A stretch of 64,000 nt of DNA from Cliona cf. orientalis (Eukaryota; Porifera; Demospongiae; Clionaida; Clionaidae). The notes under the pieces are model-generated. The model was given only the letters and a program-made list of their open reading frames with translations. It was not told the DNA's origin and made no database searches. A program made the position numbers and the translations under genes. The stretch covers positions 5,084,001 through 5,148,000 of the forward strand of contig OZ005707.1 in the NCBI GenBank assembly GCA_963930775.1, in the 5' to 3' direction. Shown here piece after piece: positions 11,101 through 22,049 of the stretch (position 1 is its first letter; each line of letters begins with the position of its first letter).

Positions 11101-14100
11101 CACTGTTGGCACGGTGAAGCTGAGACTTGAGGGAGGCAACACTGATAGAGGGAGGGAAAGCAAGAGGGAGGAAGAGAGGGAAGAGAGGGGGAGAGGTGGG
11201 GGAGGAAGGAGGGAGGAGAGAGAGAGAGTTGATATACACACTAGTGTCTTTCCCAAGCAAATTTTAAGGCATGATAAGAGGGTATGCTTTGGGTGGGCCT
11301 GTTCACTCTCCCTAGCCTATTCCCACATCAGAGAAACATCCATACTGAAAGCTTGCTGGGACTACATTCATACGCTTTAAACGTGCAAGGGAGAAACACA
11401 CACTGATGTCAGTTCTCTCAAACACAGCAGTGAGCTTACGTTGCTCCATCATCCCCAATGACCAGGGGGTAGACCTCACCAGTGGAGGTACAAACTGAGT
11501 TCACCACCTACATTTTGTATAATGTACACACAAAAGAGGTAATGTTGATACTCTCATGCACGCCGGCATCCGATGCGAACTATACATGTCGTGCATGCTG
11601 GCTTGCCTTTGTCTGTAGTATGTGGTCCATGTTGACGAGGCAGGGAGCATCCTGGGTAGTCGTCCTCCTACCACCTCGCATCTTGGGGTTAAAGTGCAAC
11701 ACCGTACGAAGCCATGATGTAATCAGCTCCTCAAATGGCCTGTTAAGTATATGCATACATATGAAGTGTTATAATGAAGCAGCTCAATCTTGTGTGACTG
11801 GTCAAACGGGATGTACAAACCTGGACAGCCTGTGTGGCCGAGGCAGCTGCTTGGAGCATTCAGGGTGGATATCTGCAGGAAGGAGAAAAGTGGGCATTCT
11901 CACAATACACATGTACATGTACATGTGTATGACGTTCTAAAATCGTATACATGAATGTGTATGTTTTCCAAAACACCTTCAAGTACAGTTTACAATTGTT
12001 GAGAAAGAGAATAAAATTTTTAATATCATTGCTTACCACTTTGACCCCAGTAGATGTAGATGACTTCAGGGTCCTTCTTGGCCACAAACTCGTACCTAAC
12101 AGTGGGGGGGGGGGGGGGGGGGGGGGCAATGGATATATATGTACATGCAGTGAAATCTCTAGCTAAAGAACCAGCACGTTTTGTCCTCAATAACATGTAC
12201 AATGTATGTAAAATACATATAAGAAATTAATGTTGAATATGGCGGTTGAAAATGCAGAGCAACTCACCATCCAATGGGTGACTGGTCGCCATGGAGAAAG
12301 GGGCGTTTCCCTGTGATGCACTCAAATACAACAACACCAAAACTCCAAAAGTCCACGCTGCTGTTGTAGTTAGTGTGCTGGAGCACCTCAGGAGCCTGAG
12401 GGAGGGGGAGAGAGAGAGACGGGGGAGGGAGAGGAGAGGGAGGGGGAGAGGAGGAGGGAGAGAGAGAGGGGAGAGAGGGAGAGAGAGGGGGAGAGGGTCG
12501 AGTGCACCATATAATCGATGTATTTGTCCATAACCATCTACTCTCATCCCATAGCCGATTATTTGGTTGGTAGGTGAACACGCAAAAACACACTCACTCA
12601 CCACATATTGTACTGTCCCGACCAGTGAGTCACACACACTGCTCTGGTCATAGGTCTTGGCATAGCCAAAGTCTGTCAGCTTATAGACAACCTATGGATA
12701 GACAGAAAATGTGTAATGTACTACAGCAGTTTCAATATACAAATCCCAGAAATTGTGCTTCTTATCATCATTATTACTTCTTCGAAATTTACAAATCTTA
12801 CATCCACAACCTTAGGTGTCACTTCCTTCAGTTTATCAGAGAGGGACTTTCCCCACCCACTCACAAATTACCATGGATATTACCACTACCGTAGATGTTA
12901 TAGACTACTATGCCATTAACTGACCATCATCATTAGCCTGGTCCCAAGGCCACTTCCAGCATTGCAATATTCGTGCATAAACCAGGGATCAACTACATGT
13001 ATACAGGGGCTATAGACTCTTGGACTGTAGGGGGGTTATCGATTACTGGTTCTTCAGACATACAATGTGAGTGTATCCCAGCACTTTGGGACTACATGTT
13101 CCACATGTACGTAGAAGTTGCACTGAGGGATTTCAAATCAACCCTAGGGATGGAAAATGCCACGTGCTCCATGCCACCCTCTAATAAAAATGGATGAAGG
13201 ACTTACCCAGACATCATACCATGTACCTCATCCACATGCAATGCTTTGAAGGGGAAATGTGGTCTCTCCCCACAAACATTCATCCACATCATTTTAGCTA
13301 TAAAAGGGGGAGGAGGGGATTTACCACCAGAGTGATCCCACACACCATGCATAATAGAGAAGCCCTTGAGAGTCAAGACTCTCCCCCATTTGCACAGAAG
13401 TAGTAAACAAACTCACTACAATGCAGAAGACTTATATGTAGCCTCAAATCTTCCCTAAAAAAATAAACGTCCTATACCCAGGCTCATTTGATCTCTTCCC
13501 CCTCCCCCCCTCTCCCCCCCCCCCCCCCCCCCCCCCACACACACACAAATACAAAACGTTTCCTGTTCTGTAAGCAACATTGAAAATATATATATGTATA
13601 GCATCCTTCCCAGAAAAGCTGGAGGGCCTGGGGACTAGGCTAGAAAAGCTAGGAAAGAGGGGGCGATGTTTTTCTTGGAAAGGGATGGTATGAGGGTGTG
13701 CAGATCTAAACTAGCTAGTGCACATGTATACATGCTGGTTGGTGAATGATACTGCAGCTGGTGAATATATAGCACTCACCCCGCCCGCCCGGCCAGCCAG
13801 GCTTACCTCACTCTTGTTCTTCTTCTTGATAAGGATGTTCTCTGGTTTGAGATCTCGGTGAATGACTTTCTGGGAATGGAGAAACTGAATTCCCTCCTCT
13901 GCATAATAATGTATGTACATACACGTACAATGTCATGTATATAGATGATGTATGCGTATGCAAGGGACAAAAAAACATACCTGCTACATGTATGTGCACT
14001 TGTATATCCTAAACTAGGACGCACAAGAATGATAACTATTCCAAATAAAATCAACACACAGATCAACATAGCTAGCTACGGACAGCCGCACTCTCGCTCG

Positions 14101-17100
14101 CTCAGCTCAGGGCGGAAGTATTGGTTTGGAGTTTATGCTTGTTTAGCCAGCTGATGAAGTTGATTCTGGGAATAGTAGAGACAACCACGGTGTTGATGTT
14201 ACATGTTGAACAAACTGTGGAGGCCACACTACTACCAGTGTACATGTACAGTAGTATGGACAATACAATGTGAATTCAATATTGTGTTCTAGTTGTAGAA
14301 AAATAATTGTCAAAAATGTGCGAAAAGAAGGCTCTATTATTGACACCCTCATGACAGATAAAGTGCCTGGGCAACGGACGGTATAGGGAGAATTACACGT
14401 AATCCTTACAGCAGCCAAAAATTGAGTCGTCTGACCGGATTGAACATTGAATGGAATCTCTTTATTATTCAGTCTCGCCGCTCGACAAGCCCTTGCTATT
14501 ACTGAATAAGTCTCGGAGTCTCTGGCAATGAAAACGCATGTACATATACATGTACCGTATCCTCCCGAAAATAAGCCCCCTCCCCTCTTTGACCGTCAAG
14601 TTCTTGCACAGGTATGTTTGCCTCGATTATAAGCCCCCCTCCCACCAAGTAGAGTACACATGCATATACACGTGCATGCGAGCGCAAACGTACGAACGTG
14701 ACCCCGCCCTTCAATTGACTACGAGTACAAAGAGGAATCTTTTGTATAGCTATGGTGGTGGCGTTTAGAAAGCCTGTCTTGAAGTCATTCTGTTATGATG
14801 GCATTTCTAGCTTGGCGAAGACACTTTAATATGAGCCAGTCAAGATGCTTTTGCTTTCCTCTGAAGACGTACACACATGGAACAAGTCCTTTCCCCACCG
14901 CCGATCGTCGTCTGTTGCCGTCTACTTGACAGGTCATCTCGCTGCCGCTCTTAGCTACAACAGCTAGTAAACCACTGGCCAAGGGGGCTTATATTCGAGG
15001 GAAAGTGCATATTCGAAAATAAGCCCCCTCCCCAGTCTAGGTCATATCTATTGCAAAAAAAGGGGGGGCTTATTTTCGGGAGGATACGGTACATGTACAT
15101 AATATTATTCAAGTGTTATGGTAAGGTAGAATAGTCAGATGAACTAGGCCCTCTTCCTCTGTTGTTCGTGTAGCGTGTGTAGCCTCATTCCCAGGCCCTT
15201 CCCCGGCCTCCTCTTTATTTAATACGCGCAATTTTATTGCACACTAATTTCGCGTAAATAAAATCACACGTATAAAATAAAGAGGAGGCCGGGGAAGGGC
15301 CTGGGAACGAGGCTACAGCATGTCTAGTGTAGGGAGAGAGCACGGGAAGAGAAAGGGTTTTGATTCATTAAGCTAGATGTAGGCAAGTGTACGACAACAT
15401 CACACACACGGGTATTCATTAAGCGTCGTATACACATGTACATTTACAACATATATAACTTTGTCAACCGAGCCTAGATCTGAAGGTAGGGCTTATAAAC
15501 TCCTATAAGCCCTTGGTGTTGTATACATGTACAACATACATACATGTAACTTTGTCAATCGAGCCTAGGTCTAAAGTTAGGGCTTACAGACGCCTATAAG
15601 CACTTGGTGTCGTATACATGTACAACATACATGTATATAACTTGGTTAACTGAGCCTAGATCTGAAGTTACTAGCACAATGTGAACCACACTACTCAGTA
15701 CAAAGGTTGAAGAGTATATCATTTGCAGCTGCCACTGTTGGGTACAATCTACTGGAACTAGTGTTACTACAGTTCACATACATACATGTAACTAGATTAT
15801 TTACTCTCTTGACAATTCCTGCAACTTTCATAGCTAATCTACCACCAGCCTATGATAACATAATATGAAGCAGGCATAAGTCTACTGTAGTATCAATTGG
15901 TCTCATAAGCACTAATTATTGGAGCATGCTAAAATCTAAATGGCCATCAATATTTCCGGCTACATGTATACGGTACTTAAATACGGAAAGGGGGGCGGTC
16001 ATTAAACATACATACACGTACTGTATGTGCACACTACCGTAGCTAATTCACCGGCCGACTGGTTAGTTAACTCATTAATCACTCAAAATGCTGTGGTCAC
16101 GTGATTTCAAGTATTTTCATCCAGGGACATCAACAAAATTAATAAGCATGATCTCTGCTCACACTAATTTCTTAACCCCTCATACAGAACCCACCCCAAT
16201 GCCAATACAAGCTAGAGTAAATGCTCAGGATGTGTATACTGTACGCCCCTAAAATAAACACATCTCTCTTACATCACAGATCCAGAGTAGTACTACTATA
16301 GTTCCATGTTTCAGTGTCCAGCATCGAAATTAAGCCTGGAAATGGGCACGCTATACAACTATCACTGAAGTGAGGACTCTCGAACTGAGACAGTCTCAGG
16401 TGTTACAATGCAACGGAGAAGCTACTGTATAGCTACATTAATTTTACAGTAATTAATCTGGACATCTTTGTAGCACAAAAAATTCAATTTTCGTATTTCA
16501 CGTATACAAAAAAAACTTTCGTAGCTTTTACAAATTATGTACATTGACTAAGAATTCCCAGATTTACCCTTATCATACACACCAACAATGTACAGTAGTA
16601 CACCACAGATTACACTCACTGATATTGTGGCAGAGCTGCCTAATCTGCACCTCCTTGAGGCCACAGACATTCTCCGGGTCCCTCAGCACGTGTCTCAAGT
16701 CACCACCGTCACAGTACTCCATACATATGTATGGGGTATTGCCTCGGGGGGAGTAGGGAAAGCCTTCCGGAAGGTTCTGGGCCTTGACCAGGTTGGGGTG
16801 GTCGAAGCGCTTCGTCAGCTCGAGCTCCCTGTGCCATCGCTCTATGTTCTCCTGCGAGAGGTTGAGGAGACGACACTCCTTAAGGACAATGCGCATCTGG
16901 GAGGTCTGCAGAGAGGGAGGGAGGGAGGGAGAGAGAGAAAGGGATGAGAGTGTGTGAGTGTTAAGTTCTATACAAAAGAGAGGGCACACAGCCTTTAGAA
17001 TTTTAATATTTGCTTCTCAGCGTCCACCCAACAGAACGCGTTTAATAGGTAGTCAGCCCAGATCAATAGTATCTTGTTTGCACAAAATTAATTCTAAAAC

Positions 17101-17231
17101 ACCTTGTTGATGTACAGCTTGACGAGGCCAAAGCCCCCCTTCCCGATCTCCTTCTCCAGCACCCACGGACTGTTCTCCTCCGGCGCCGAATAGAAGTCGT
17201 CGTCGAACTCGTAGCTATGGTAGTAACTCAT
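5149..17231 (-). CDS. IKBKB-like: IkB kinase, IKK alpha/beta type
   Basis: Ser/Thr kinase that phosphorylates IkB proteins in NF-kB signalling. Exons: 17103-17231, 16620-16905, 13807-13898, 12602-12691, 12268-12395, 12037-12095, 11821-11872, 11607-11739, 11440-11507, 10927-11141, 8959-8990, 8768-8859, 8583-8684, 8389-8438, 8016-8092, 7781-7911, 7661-7707, 7064-7296, 6270-6496, 5983-6042, 5149-5253; all phases match. Kinase domain: Gly loop at 30-35, Lys52 in LKECR, HRDLKPEN at 152-159, DFG at 176-178, and activation-loop Ser187 and Ser191 in SSVCDSLVGT, equivalent to the two IKK-beta activation serines. A ubiquitin-like domain (STGEVYPLVIGDDG, LASLK-type), a helical scaffold and an RRQDLWNLVQ segment follow, in IKK order. 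The model gives 802 codons before the unresolved last exon. The intron at 11508-11606 uses a GC donor. A TBK1/IKK-epsilon identity is less likely, given the SxxxS loop. Confidence 0.9.
5477..5862. repeat. G/C-homopolymer element with inverted ends
   Basis: The left end (caggttttatttcagg...) and the right end (...ccttgaaataaaccctg) are imperfect inverted copies. Between them are a run of 21 G (5505-5525), a second G run, a CT microsatellite and a C run near 5830. It resembles a non-autonomous element seeded with homopolymers and lies between the last two supported IKK coding segments. Confidence 0.4.
6713..6987. repeat. foldback element with GGACCCC-type inverted ends
   Basis: The left end reads gtctgtcacgataaatttgg then acccc. 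The right end is its inverted near-copy, ggggtccaaatatcacgtga then cagg. The interior repeats ggaccccc and gggttagt words. About 275 bp, inside an IKK intron, with no coding content. Confidence 0.6.
7505..7578. repeat. strong inverted repeat (hairpin) in an IKK intron
   Basis: cctcatcaggcaataa at 7533-7548 pairs with ttattgcctgatgagg. The right arm continues into gtggataaggtt, which pairs with aaccttatccac at about 7506-7517. The left arm has an extra bulge of about 13 bases. It is a small foldback remnant or structured intronic hairpin. Confidence 0.6.
9252..10571 (+). CDS. intronless multi-pass membrane protein nested in an IKK intron (439 aa)
   Basis: A single uninterrupted 439-codon frame starts at an ATG at 9252. 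It lies wholly inside the IKK intron between exons 8959-8990 and 10927-11141, on the opposite strand. Hydrophobic stretches suggest about seven membrane segments, near residues 37-57, 92-115, 149-170, 188-205, 300-325, 348-370 and 415-437. A hydrophilic loop at about 245-285 is built from Gln/Thr repeats (units such as QQTQETQ) encoded by a caacagacacaa-type tandem array. The protein has charged, Tyr-rich loops and several Cys in predicted loops. I do not recognise the family; a seven-helix receptor-like fold is possible but unproven. Lack of introns suggests a lineage-specific or retroposed gene. Confidence 0.7.
   Translation: MGDDRRAEQTREPPNPEAGGCRIILSDDDTKYKTVTIGILVCSMLIARTATLVIVPCLEFAAENPCLLNSTSIVRVTSMVYSSSSEYLRRLSVIMMIIITILQWPAHGYLLYYLYRFFSQKYPEWKKKNQVEEGRYKWTSFVCGQRCKGVIVVLSLSILTIASVLTISGAIIKLARERVSLSCKYPPHLLYAHQIVTYIYYGTTFFTYMLEVAERYLMVCFTAFIGALWHDGYETRKKEMAPNTQNNEQPQQTQQPQQTQQTQETQQTQETQQPQQTQETQQTTNGYVDEFNKIVNCVKPIYKIFRSFFVFQWLVHVYLLFTQLVHLLYPWIKEGRNTFVDTTESDASPLYSNAAAVIFYALALLTAYVCGLKMNSYRRRYIRKAQLTHKQLLEHDRENKSIFTPRVPGTGLSISLESPGYMLGVVLTMFGLVGALLAM
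12104..12126. repeat. run of 23 G
   Basis: Homopolymer directly 5' (on the minus strand) of the acceptor of the IKK exon at 12037-12095. On the transcript it is a C run that serves as the polypyrimidine tract. Its length is prone to assembly error. Confidence 0.9.
13514..13536. repeat. run of about 23 C followed by an AC repeat
   Basis: A C homopolymer is followed by acacacacac, in the intron between the IKK exons at 12602-12691 and 13807-13898. No other structure was seen beside it. Confidence 0.9.
14553..15091. repeat. MITE-like element with about 27-bp terminal inverted repeats
   Basis: The ends are near-perfect inverted copies: left taccgtatcctcccgaaaat then aagcccc, right ggggcttattttcgggagga then tacggta. 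Subterminal copies of ataagcccccctccc occur in both orientations (about 14630-14643, 14986-15000 and 15018-15033). The 539-bp body has no transposase-length frame, so it would depend on an autonomous element elsewhere. It sits in the large IKK intron between exons 13807-13898 and 16620-16905. Confidence 0.8.
15179..15316. repeat. 138-bp foldback element, 48-bp arms
   Basis: The left arm at 15179-15226 (gtagcctcattcccaggccc...) and the right arm at 15269-15316 (...gggcctgggaacgaggctac) are inverted copies with about two mismatches around an AT-rich loop. The terminal words recur singly elsewhere in the window, so it belongs to a dispersed family. Confidence 0.85.
15427..15672. repeat. tandem repeat, about 95-bp unit, 2.5 copies
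   Basis: Three successive blocks share cgtatacatgtacaacatac, then aactttgtcaa, gagcctagatctgaag and agggcttataaac...cctataagc. The third block is truncated after gcctagatctgaagtta. Units are roughly 85-90% alike. Located in an IKK intron. Confidence 0.75.
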
Positions 17232-17383
17232 CTCTCTAAGCTAGCATAGATAATTATCTATGAAGCTAGTCACTGTAGCTGTACTTGAAAAGGTTGACAA
17301 TTTCGGCACACGGTGCACTTTTGTCTACATGGTAATGGTCGTCACGCCAACCACGCACAAAATATTACTGTACGCAGGGACTA

Positions 17384-17594
17384 TACCGTATAGCGGGAAA
17401 TTTTCGAGGGAGAAAACTTTCGCGGATCAGTAGGAAAGGAGCATTTCGCGGAGAAAACTTTCGCGGAATGTTAAAACTGATCGCATAATGGGTGTGGCAT
17501 GCCTAGAATTTCGTGGAGAAAACTTTCGCGGATGGCAGGAAAATCGCGAAATTCGTGAAAGTTTTCTCCCTCAAAAGTTTCCTGCTATACGGTA
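17384..17594. repeat. foldback element with TACCGTATAGC inverted ends
   Basis: The ends taccgtatagcgggaaa and tttcctgctatacggta are inverted copies. Subterminal gagggagaaaactttcg and its inverse gaaagttttctccctc extend the arms. It lies just upstream of the IKK start codon, between IKK and the 3' end of MCU, so it could have promoter effects. Related degenerate copies lie at 4574-4762 and probably around 39140-39362. Confidence 0.8.
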
Positions 17595-17904
17595 TATACA
17601 TTATTGCGAATTGCGAGTTTTTCTACGTTTCGCAGTCGTCCGTCGCAATTTGGCCTGATTTGACTAGAACGCAATCATTAAACTACGCAATTAAAACCCG
17701 TCCTACGGTATCAGGTAGCAACTGATATAAATATTATTGTTTATTCAGATTTCTTGGTCCCACCCCATGCAATTTCAACTTTCAACAATGTCAGAGTGCA
17801 ATAATATTATACTATATCCATGGAACAATTAAAAAAATTCTCTAGATTTCTCTCAGTGCATACAGTTCTCTCTTGATGTTGTACTTTAATGCCGATCACA
17901 AAAA

Positions 17905-18198
17905 CTATTGCTGCTGTCTTGTGGTATCAGGGGCTGGTGTGGGCAAATTTAGCTGCAGGGGGTCATGGAGTCGCTCTAGTTCCCCCTCGACATGAGCAAC
18001 AGCATCCTTCAAATGATTGTACCTGATAATTAACGAGAAAAAAAATCAACATGCATAGCTTCATGCTTTAGTGAGGTACACTGTACTTGTCAATATCAAA
18101 TGAATGACGCTTGGCCATTCGGTGGAAGGCATTGAGATAGGTCCTTTCTCGAAAATCAGGATATGTATAGTCCTGCAGGGAGGAAAGAACGAGTGAGT

Positions 18199-18295
<97 letters not shown>

Positions 18296-21200
18296 CAATG
18301 CTTCTCACTTGTCTTGTGACGAGGAAGTATGCCAGTGCTGCCATGGCGGTGCTGTACCCCCAAAAGTAGGTGACTGGTTCCATGATATCCCATGAGTACT
18401 CCCACCAGGTCAGCCGAGCAAAGAAGCCAAAAGTGAGTGACATGAACCCCATGGTGCCCCACACCGCCACAGTGGACTGAGTCGTTGAACGAGAGTCTAG
18501 TTCTCCCTTCAGCTTCTCCATTGGAGCCAGCTCTCCCTTCAGCTGCTCAAGCTGACCTCGAAGCTCAAGCTCTTTTGATAGCTATATATACACAGAGAGA
18601 ATTATTAGACTGATAATCATGTATCAACAAGCAAATAATAATAATATGATGCATTCACCTCGTCCCCATGCAGGCCCATTCCATACCTTCAATAGTCACT
18701 GTACTACGCTGGGGACAAGGCTGTACAAACACACCTCTACTCTATGCTACTCTACGCATTGATATTAAAATTTATCACAGTACAAATACACACATATACA
18801 CTGGCCTCCTAGTCCCAAGCAGCAAAGGAAAAAAGGTGGTCATGTAATCCATATATACACTGAAACTACGATACTTGATACCATTACAGTGACAATGATA
18901 CCTGGTGTTTCTCCACATTGAGTGAGGTGTAGAGCTTGTGGATCATGTTGCGAACATCAGAGAGACTCTTCTCTCCATCAAGAGACAGAGGCACTGCCAG
19001 AGAGAGAGAGAGTATACCACTATCATCAGTTTGTAGAGCTAGAGTGCATACAAAAAAAACTCTTGTTCTCCCGGGGAGCCTGATATACCATGTAGCCAGA
19101 ATTTTTTAACAGGAGAAAAATGATTTCTAATTTTGTTCCACTTTATACTCTCATTGGCGACTCTTTTTTTATCCATAATTTTTATTCCCAGAAGATATTG
19201 TGGTAATCATTGCCACATATCGGTGAAAATCAAATACTTTTGTACTGTTTGGTGAAATTTTTGCCCAGTGAAAGTTTCAGCTATACATTTATGTATGTAC
19301 TTCAGGTGAATCAAGGGCTTATAAACTTTACATGAGCCCTTGACTGAATGCATATACAGTGTAACAGCACTGCACAGCGAGTTAAAGTCTCTCCTAACCT
19401 AGTGATAGCGGTTTGGAAATAGCAATAGCGATTAGCCAATTAAAGGGGCATGACTGCATTAATTGATTAAAAGCATTTGGTAGCTTCAGTCAATTAGAGT
19501 CTTGATTGCCGTGTCTGTAGCACATAGTAATTAATTTCATCACATGCAGTACGACTGAACTAGACTAATAGTCTGTGAACCAGTGTGAACCACTCATCCA
19601 TACAGTGTACATGTAGGCAATAGCACAGTGTCACATGATAATCACATGATGTAAACCACTGGTGTGAATCTGATTGGTGCAACAGAATTCAGAAGTGATC
19701 TATACCAGAATCTTTCAACCACTCGCAAAGGGTTAATTGGTCTGGGAACGAACTATCCCTCTGTAGCCATGGCAACTACTATAGCATGATTGTATAGCAT
19801 ATTCAATGATTGTGAAAACAAGTGAGAATGTATAACATGTAATGTACAAATGTACGTACGTTATAGTTACAAGACCTTAATTGGGGTGCATGAGATGCAT
19901 GGTCGAATGCACCCCAATTAAGGTCTTGTAACTGTCTTATTGGCCCATGACCCCCTCTCGTCATTGGCCTACCCTATGATCACCCACAACCCTGTGGTGG
20001 CCAGCAATTTGCCTATAAAAACTTTGGTTGCTAGGTGATGGTCAATAAATGGTGGTATGCACATACAATGATATTGTAACTTACAGTCAGTGGGCACTTC
20101 AACTCTGTATTTGAAACCATTTATGAGGATGTCAAAGTTAGACTGTAGTACCATGTCCATACCAGTTGACCTGGCTATCCTAGTACCCTCAGTGTTGTAT
20201 AGGGCGGCACTGCAAGAGAGAGGGAGAGAGAGAGAGTGGGAGAGAGAGGGAGGGAGAGAGAGAGAGAGGGGGGGGGGGAGAAAGAGGGAGAGAGAGGGAG
20301 AGAGAGGGAGGGAGAGAGAGAGAGGGAGAGAGAGAGGGAAAGAGAAAGAGAAGGAGGGATAGAGCTTTTAAGGCATGTCTGATTATCGTTGGCGTGCGCG
20401 CGCCCGTCTGCGAGCTAATTAGTGGCTTGTACTGTGACGTCACTATCATACAATCACGGGATCCCCAAACAAGCCACAGCAAAAAGTGCACAGCCGCAGT
20501 TTTGAGCTCACTTCATCGAGCAAATGCCATCCAGAATTGTAGCACTCGTAGTTTCGCAGCACTAATGATCAAAAACCAAAGTTGTTGACGATCTATCGGA
20601 CGGATTGTCGATAGCTGCTTTCAGTTCGGAGCTACATGTGAAACATCGTGCCGTGGATCCCCCCAAAATCTAATTTTTTTGCGACTAAAATCGTAGCAGA
20701 GGGGTTTTTCGACAATCCGTCCAATGATATACTAGATCATCATAGTAAGCCTCCGTTTGTGAGGTACCAAACCACTGTGTGTAACACTGAAAACGTGGGA
20801 GTGGCCTGGGGACAAGGCTATGTTATGATCAACCATACAAAATTTCCCACTACACTGCATACGGCAAATGCTCTTCGCTAGCTCAGACTGCACAATTAAG
20901 AGTCTTCCTACTAATTGTAGGAACCACAGTGAACAACTATGTGGTTCCTCTAATAAGGCCTCTGACCACATCAATAGAGTAAACAATCAACTGATCATCA
21001 AGACAGATACACACAATGTACAAGTGTCCCTTGCATTATGAGACCATTTAAGATAAACAGACCCTAAATAATCTAGTAATCTTATGAATCAGATCACTTC
21101 CTTCTGCAGCGCTGGTGTATAGCATCATCAGTACGTATGTACATTCAGCCAGTGATGCAGAAGGAAGGGGATGCATCAGGGAAGTCACTCTTTGATATTT

Positions 21201-21849
21201 AACCAAAGCACCACTCATGGAATTTGTTCTTGTGCATGAGCAGAGAGGCTCAACTCTCGAACTACTTACTTGTCAATACCATTGTCTTCGCTGGAGAGTT
21301 GCGTGAGAAAGTCTCCCACGGTCTGAAGGTAGGGGCGCACGACAAACTCACAGCTCTCCCTCCGAGAAGGCAGTGGCAGGGAGAGCACAGGGAATCCATT
21401 GCGAACACTGACAACCACTGTGTACACAAGATACATGAGATAGCATGGATTACTAGACTATGAGTGGGTATATTATACATAATTTGAGCGGTGAAATTTA
21501 TGAATTTGCACCAGCTCTCTAATATCTACGTTTGTATCAAATATCTGCAGCCATATACACTGGCAAAATATAATTATGTAGGGCCAACATAACAAGGGTA
21601 AATCATATAGGCTTAGCTGAAACTGCCTGATAAGTCCAAAACACAAACCTAGAAATCCAAATCATATTAAATTTTCTGTGTTTGACAGCGATTCACACTC
21701 CACCACCTCACCAGCCGTTCTTTGATAGGCTTACCTGGTAGAGAGCTGAACGGAGTTCCGTTAGAGTAGGCCCTCCAGACAGATAAAAGCCTGGTCCGCC
21801 CACCCCTTCCCACTAGCTGAACGACAGAAAACCTCCTCAACGCTGCCAT
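17905..21849 (-). CDS. MCU: mitochondrial calcium uniporter pore subunit (318 aa)
   Basis: Forms the Ca2+ channel of the inner mitochondrial membrane. Exons: 21735-21849, 21270-21417, 20085-20209, 18902-18993, 18309-18581, 18087-18172, 17905-18022; phases agree and the stop is TAG at 17905-17907. The first 40 residues are basic and Ser-rich without acids (MAALRRFSVVQLVGRGGRTR), as in a mitochondrial presequence. An N-terminal domain follows (VPSRRE-like LPSRRESCEF), then a coiled coil at about 161-195. Two membrane segments (about 198-215 and 231-247) flank the pore signature WDIMEP at residues 224-229, with LTWWEYS before it. A second coiled coil (KYNHLKDAVAHVEGELERL) ends the protein. Upstream ATG at 21876 is also in frame. 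The human protein is about 350 residues. Confidence 0.95.
18203..18293. repeat. (GA)n microsatellite
   Basis: About 90 bp of pure GA/TC dinucleotide in the MCU intron between exons 18087-18172 and 18309-18581, only some 15 bp from the donor. On the transcript it forms the pyrimidine-rich tract. All reading frames through it are repeat artefacts. Confidence 0.95.
19865..19933. repeat. perfect 26-bp inverted repeat with 17-base loop
   Basis: Left arm 19865-19890 begins agttacaagaccttaattgg. Right arm 19908-19933 is its exact reverse complement. It lies in an MCU intron. The perfect pairing and small loop could be a young foldback element or a small-RNA precursor. Confidence 0.8.
20213..20352. 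repeat. GA/G-rich low-complexity tract
   Basis: Imperfect gagagag and ggagagag repeats with a short G run, abutting the acceptor of MCU exon 20085-20209. It acts as the intron's pyrimidine tract on the transcribed strand. Confidence 0.85.
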
Positions 21850-22049
21850 CTTGTACTTGGTTTGTTTAATGAGCAAAAAAGGAAGTTAAATTGTGCCCCT
21901 CTTCAAAGGGCGGGGCCAAATCTGTGAATCAACTCTCAAGAGTCCGACCCGAGTGAGTTGCCGTTGCCTTTATTCTTCTTTAATAAAGCTACCTCCTAGC
22001 TATATATTAACTGATGTGCTAAATCTTCCGTACAGATATACTGTCACCG
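21850..22049. promoter_or_regulatory. bidirectional promoter between MCU and MICU1
   Basis: Only 200 bp separate the two start codons, so the core promoters of both genes must lie here or overlap the 5' exons. A gggcggggcc GC box is at about 21908-21917 and an aaaggaagt ETS-like site at about 21876. No TATA box is evident at a fixed distance from either start. Confidence 0.7.

Noticed and set aside
12227..12637. Two overlapping minus-strand frames of 136 and 109 codons containing kinase-like text
   Set aside because: They mix two real IKK exons with the intron microsatellite between them; only the exons were kept.
14499..14982. Short frames within the 14553-15091 element as a possible transposase
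   Set aside because: Under 80 codons each, no DDE or zinc-finger pattern; the element looks non-autonomous.
15427..15672. CRISPR-like spaced repeats
   Set aside because: Units are long, contiguous and diverging, in an intron of a eukaryotic gene; no spacers or cas genes.
18061..18521. Frames with long Leu-Ser or Arg-Glu repeats
   Set aside because: Products of the GA/TC microsatellite read through MCU intron and exon; not proteins.
20090..20491. Arg-Glu and Leu-Ser-Pro repetitive frames
   Set aside because: Read-through of a GA-rich tract beside an MCU exon.
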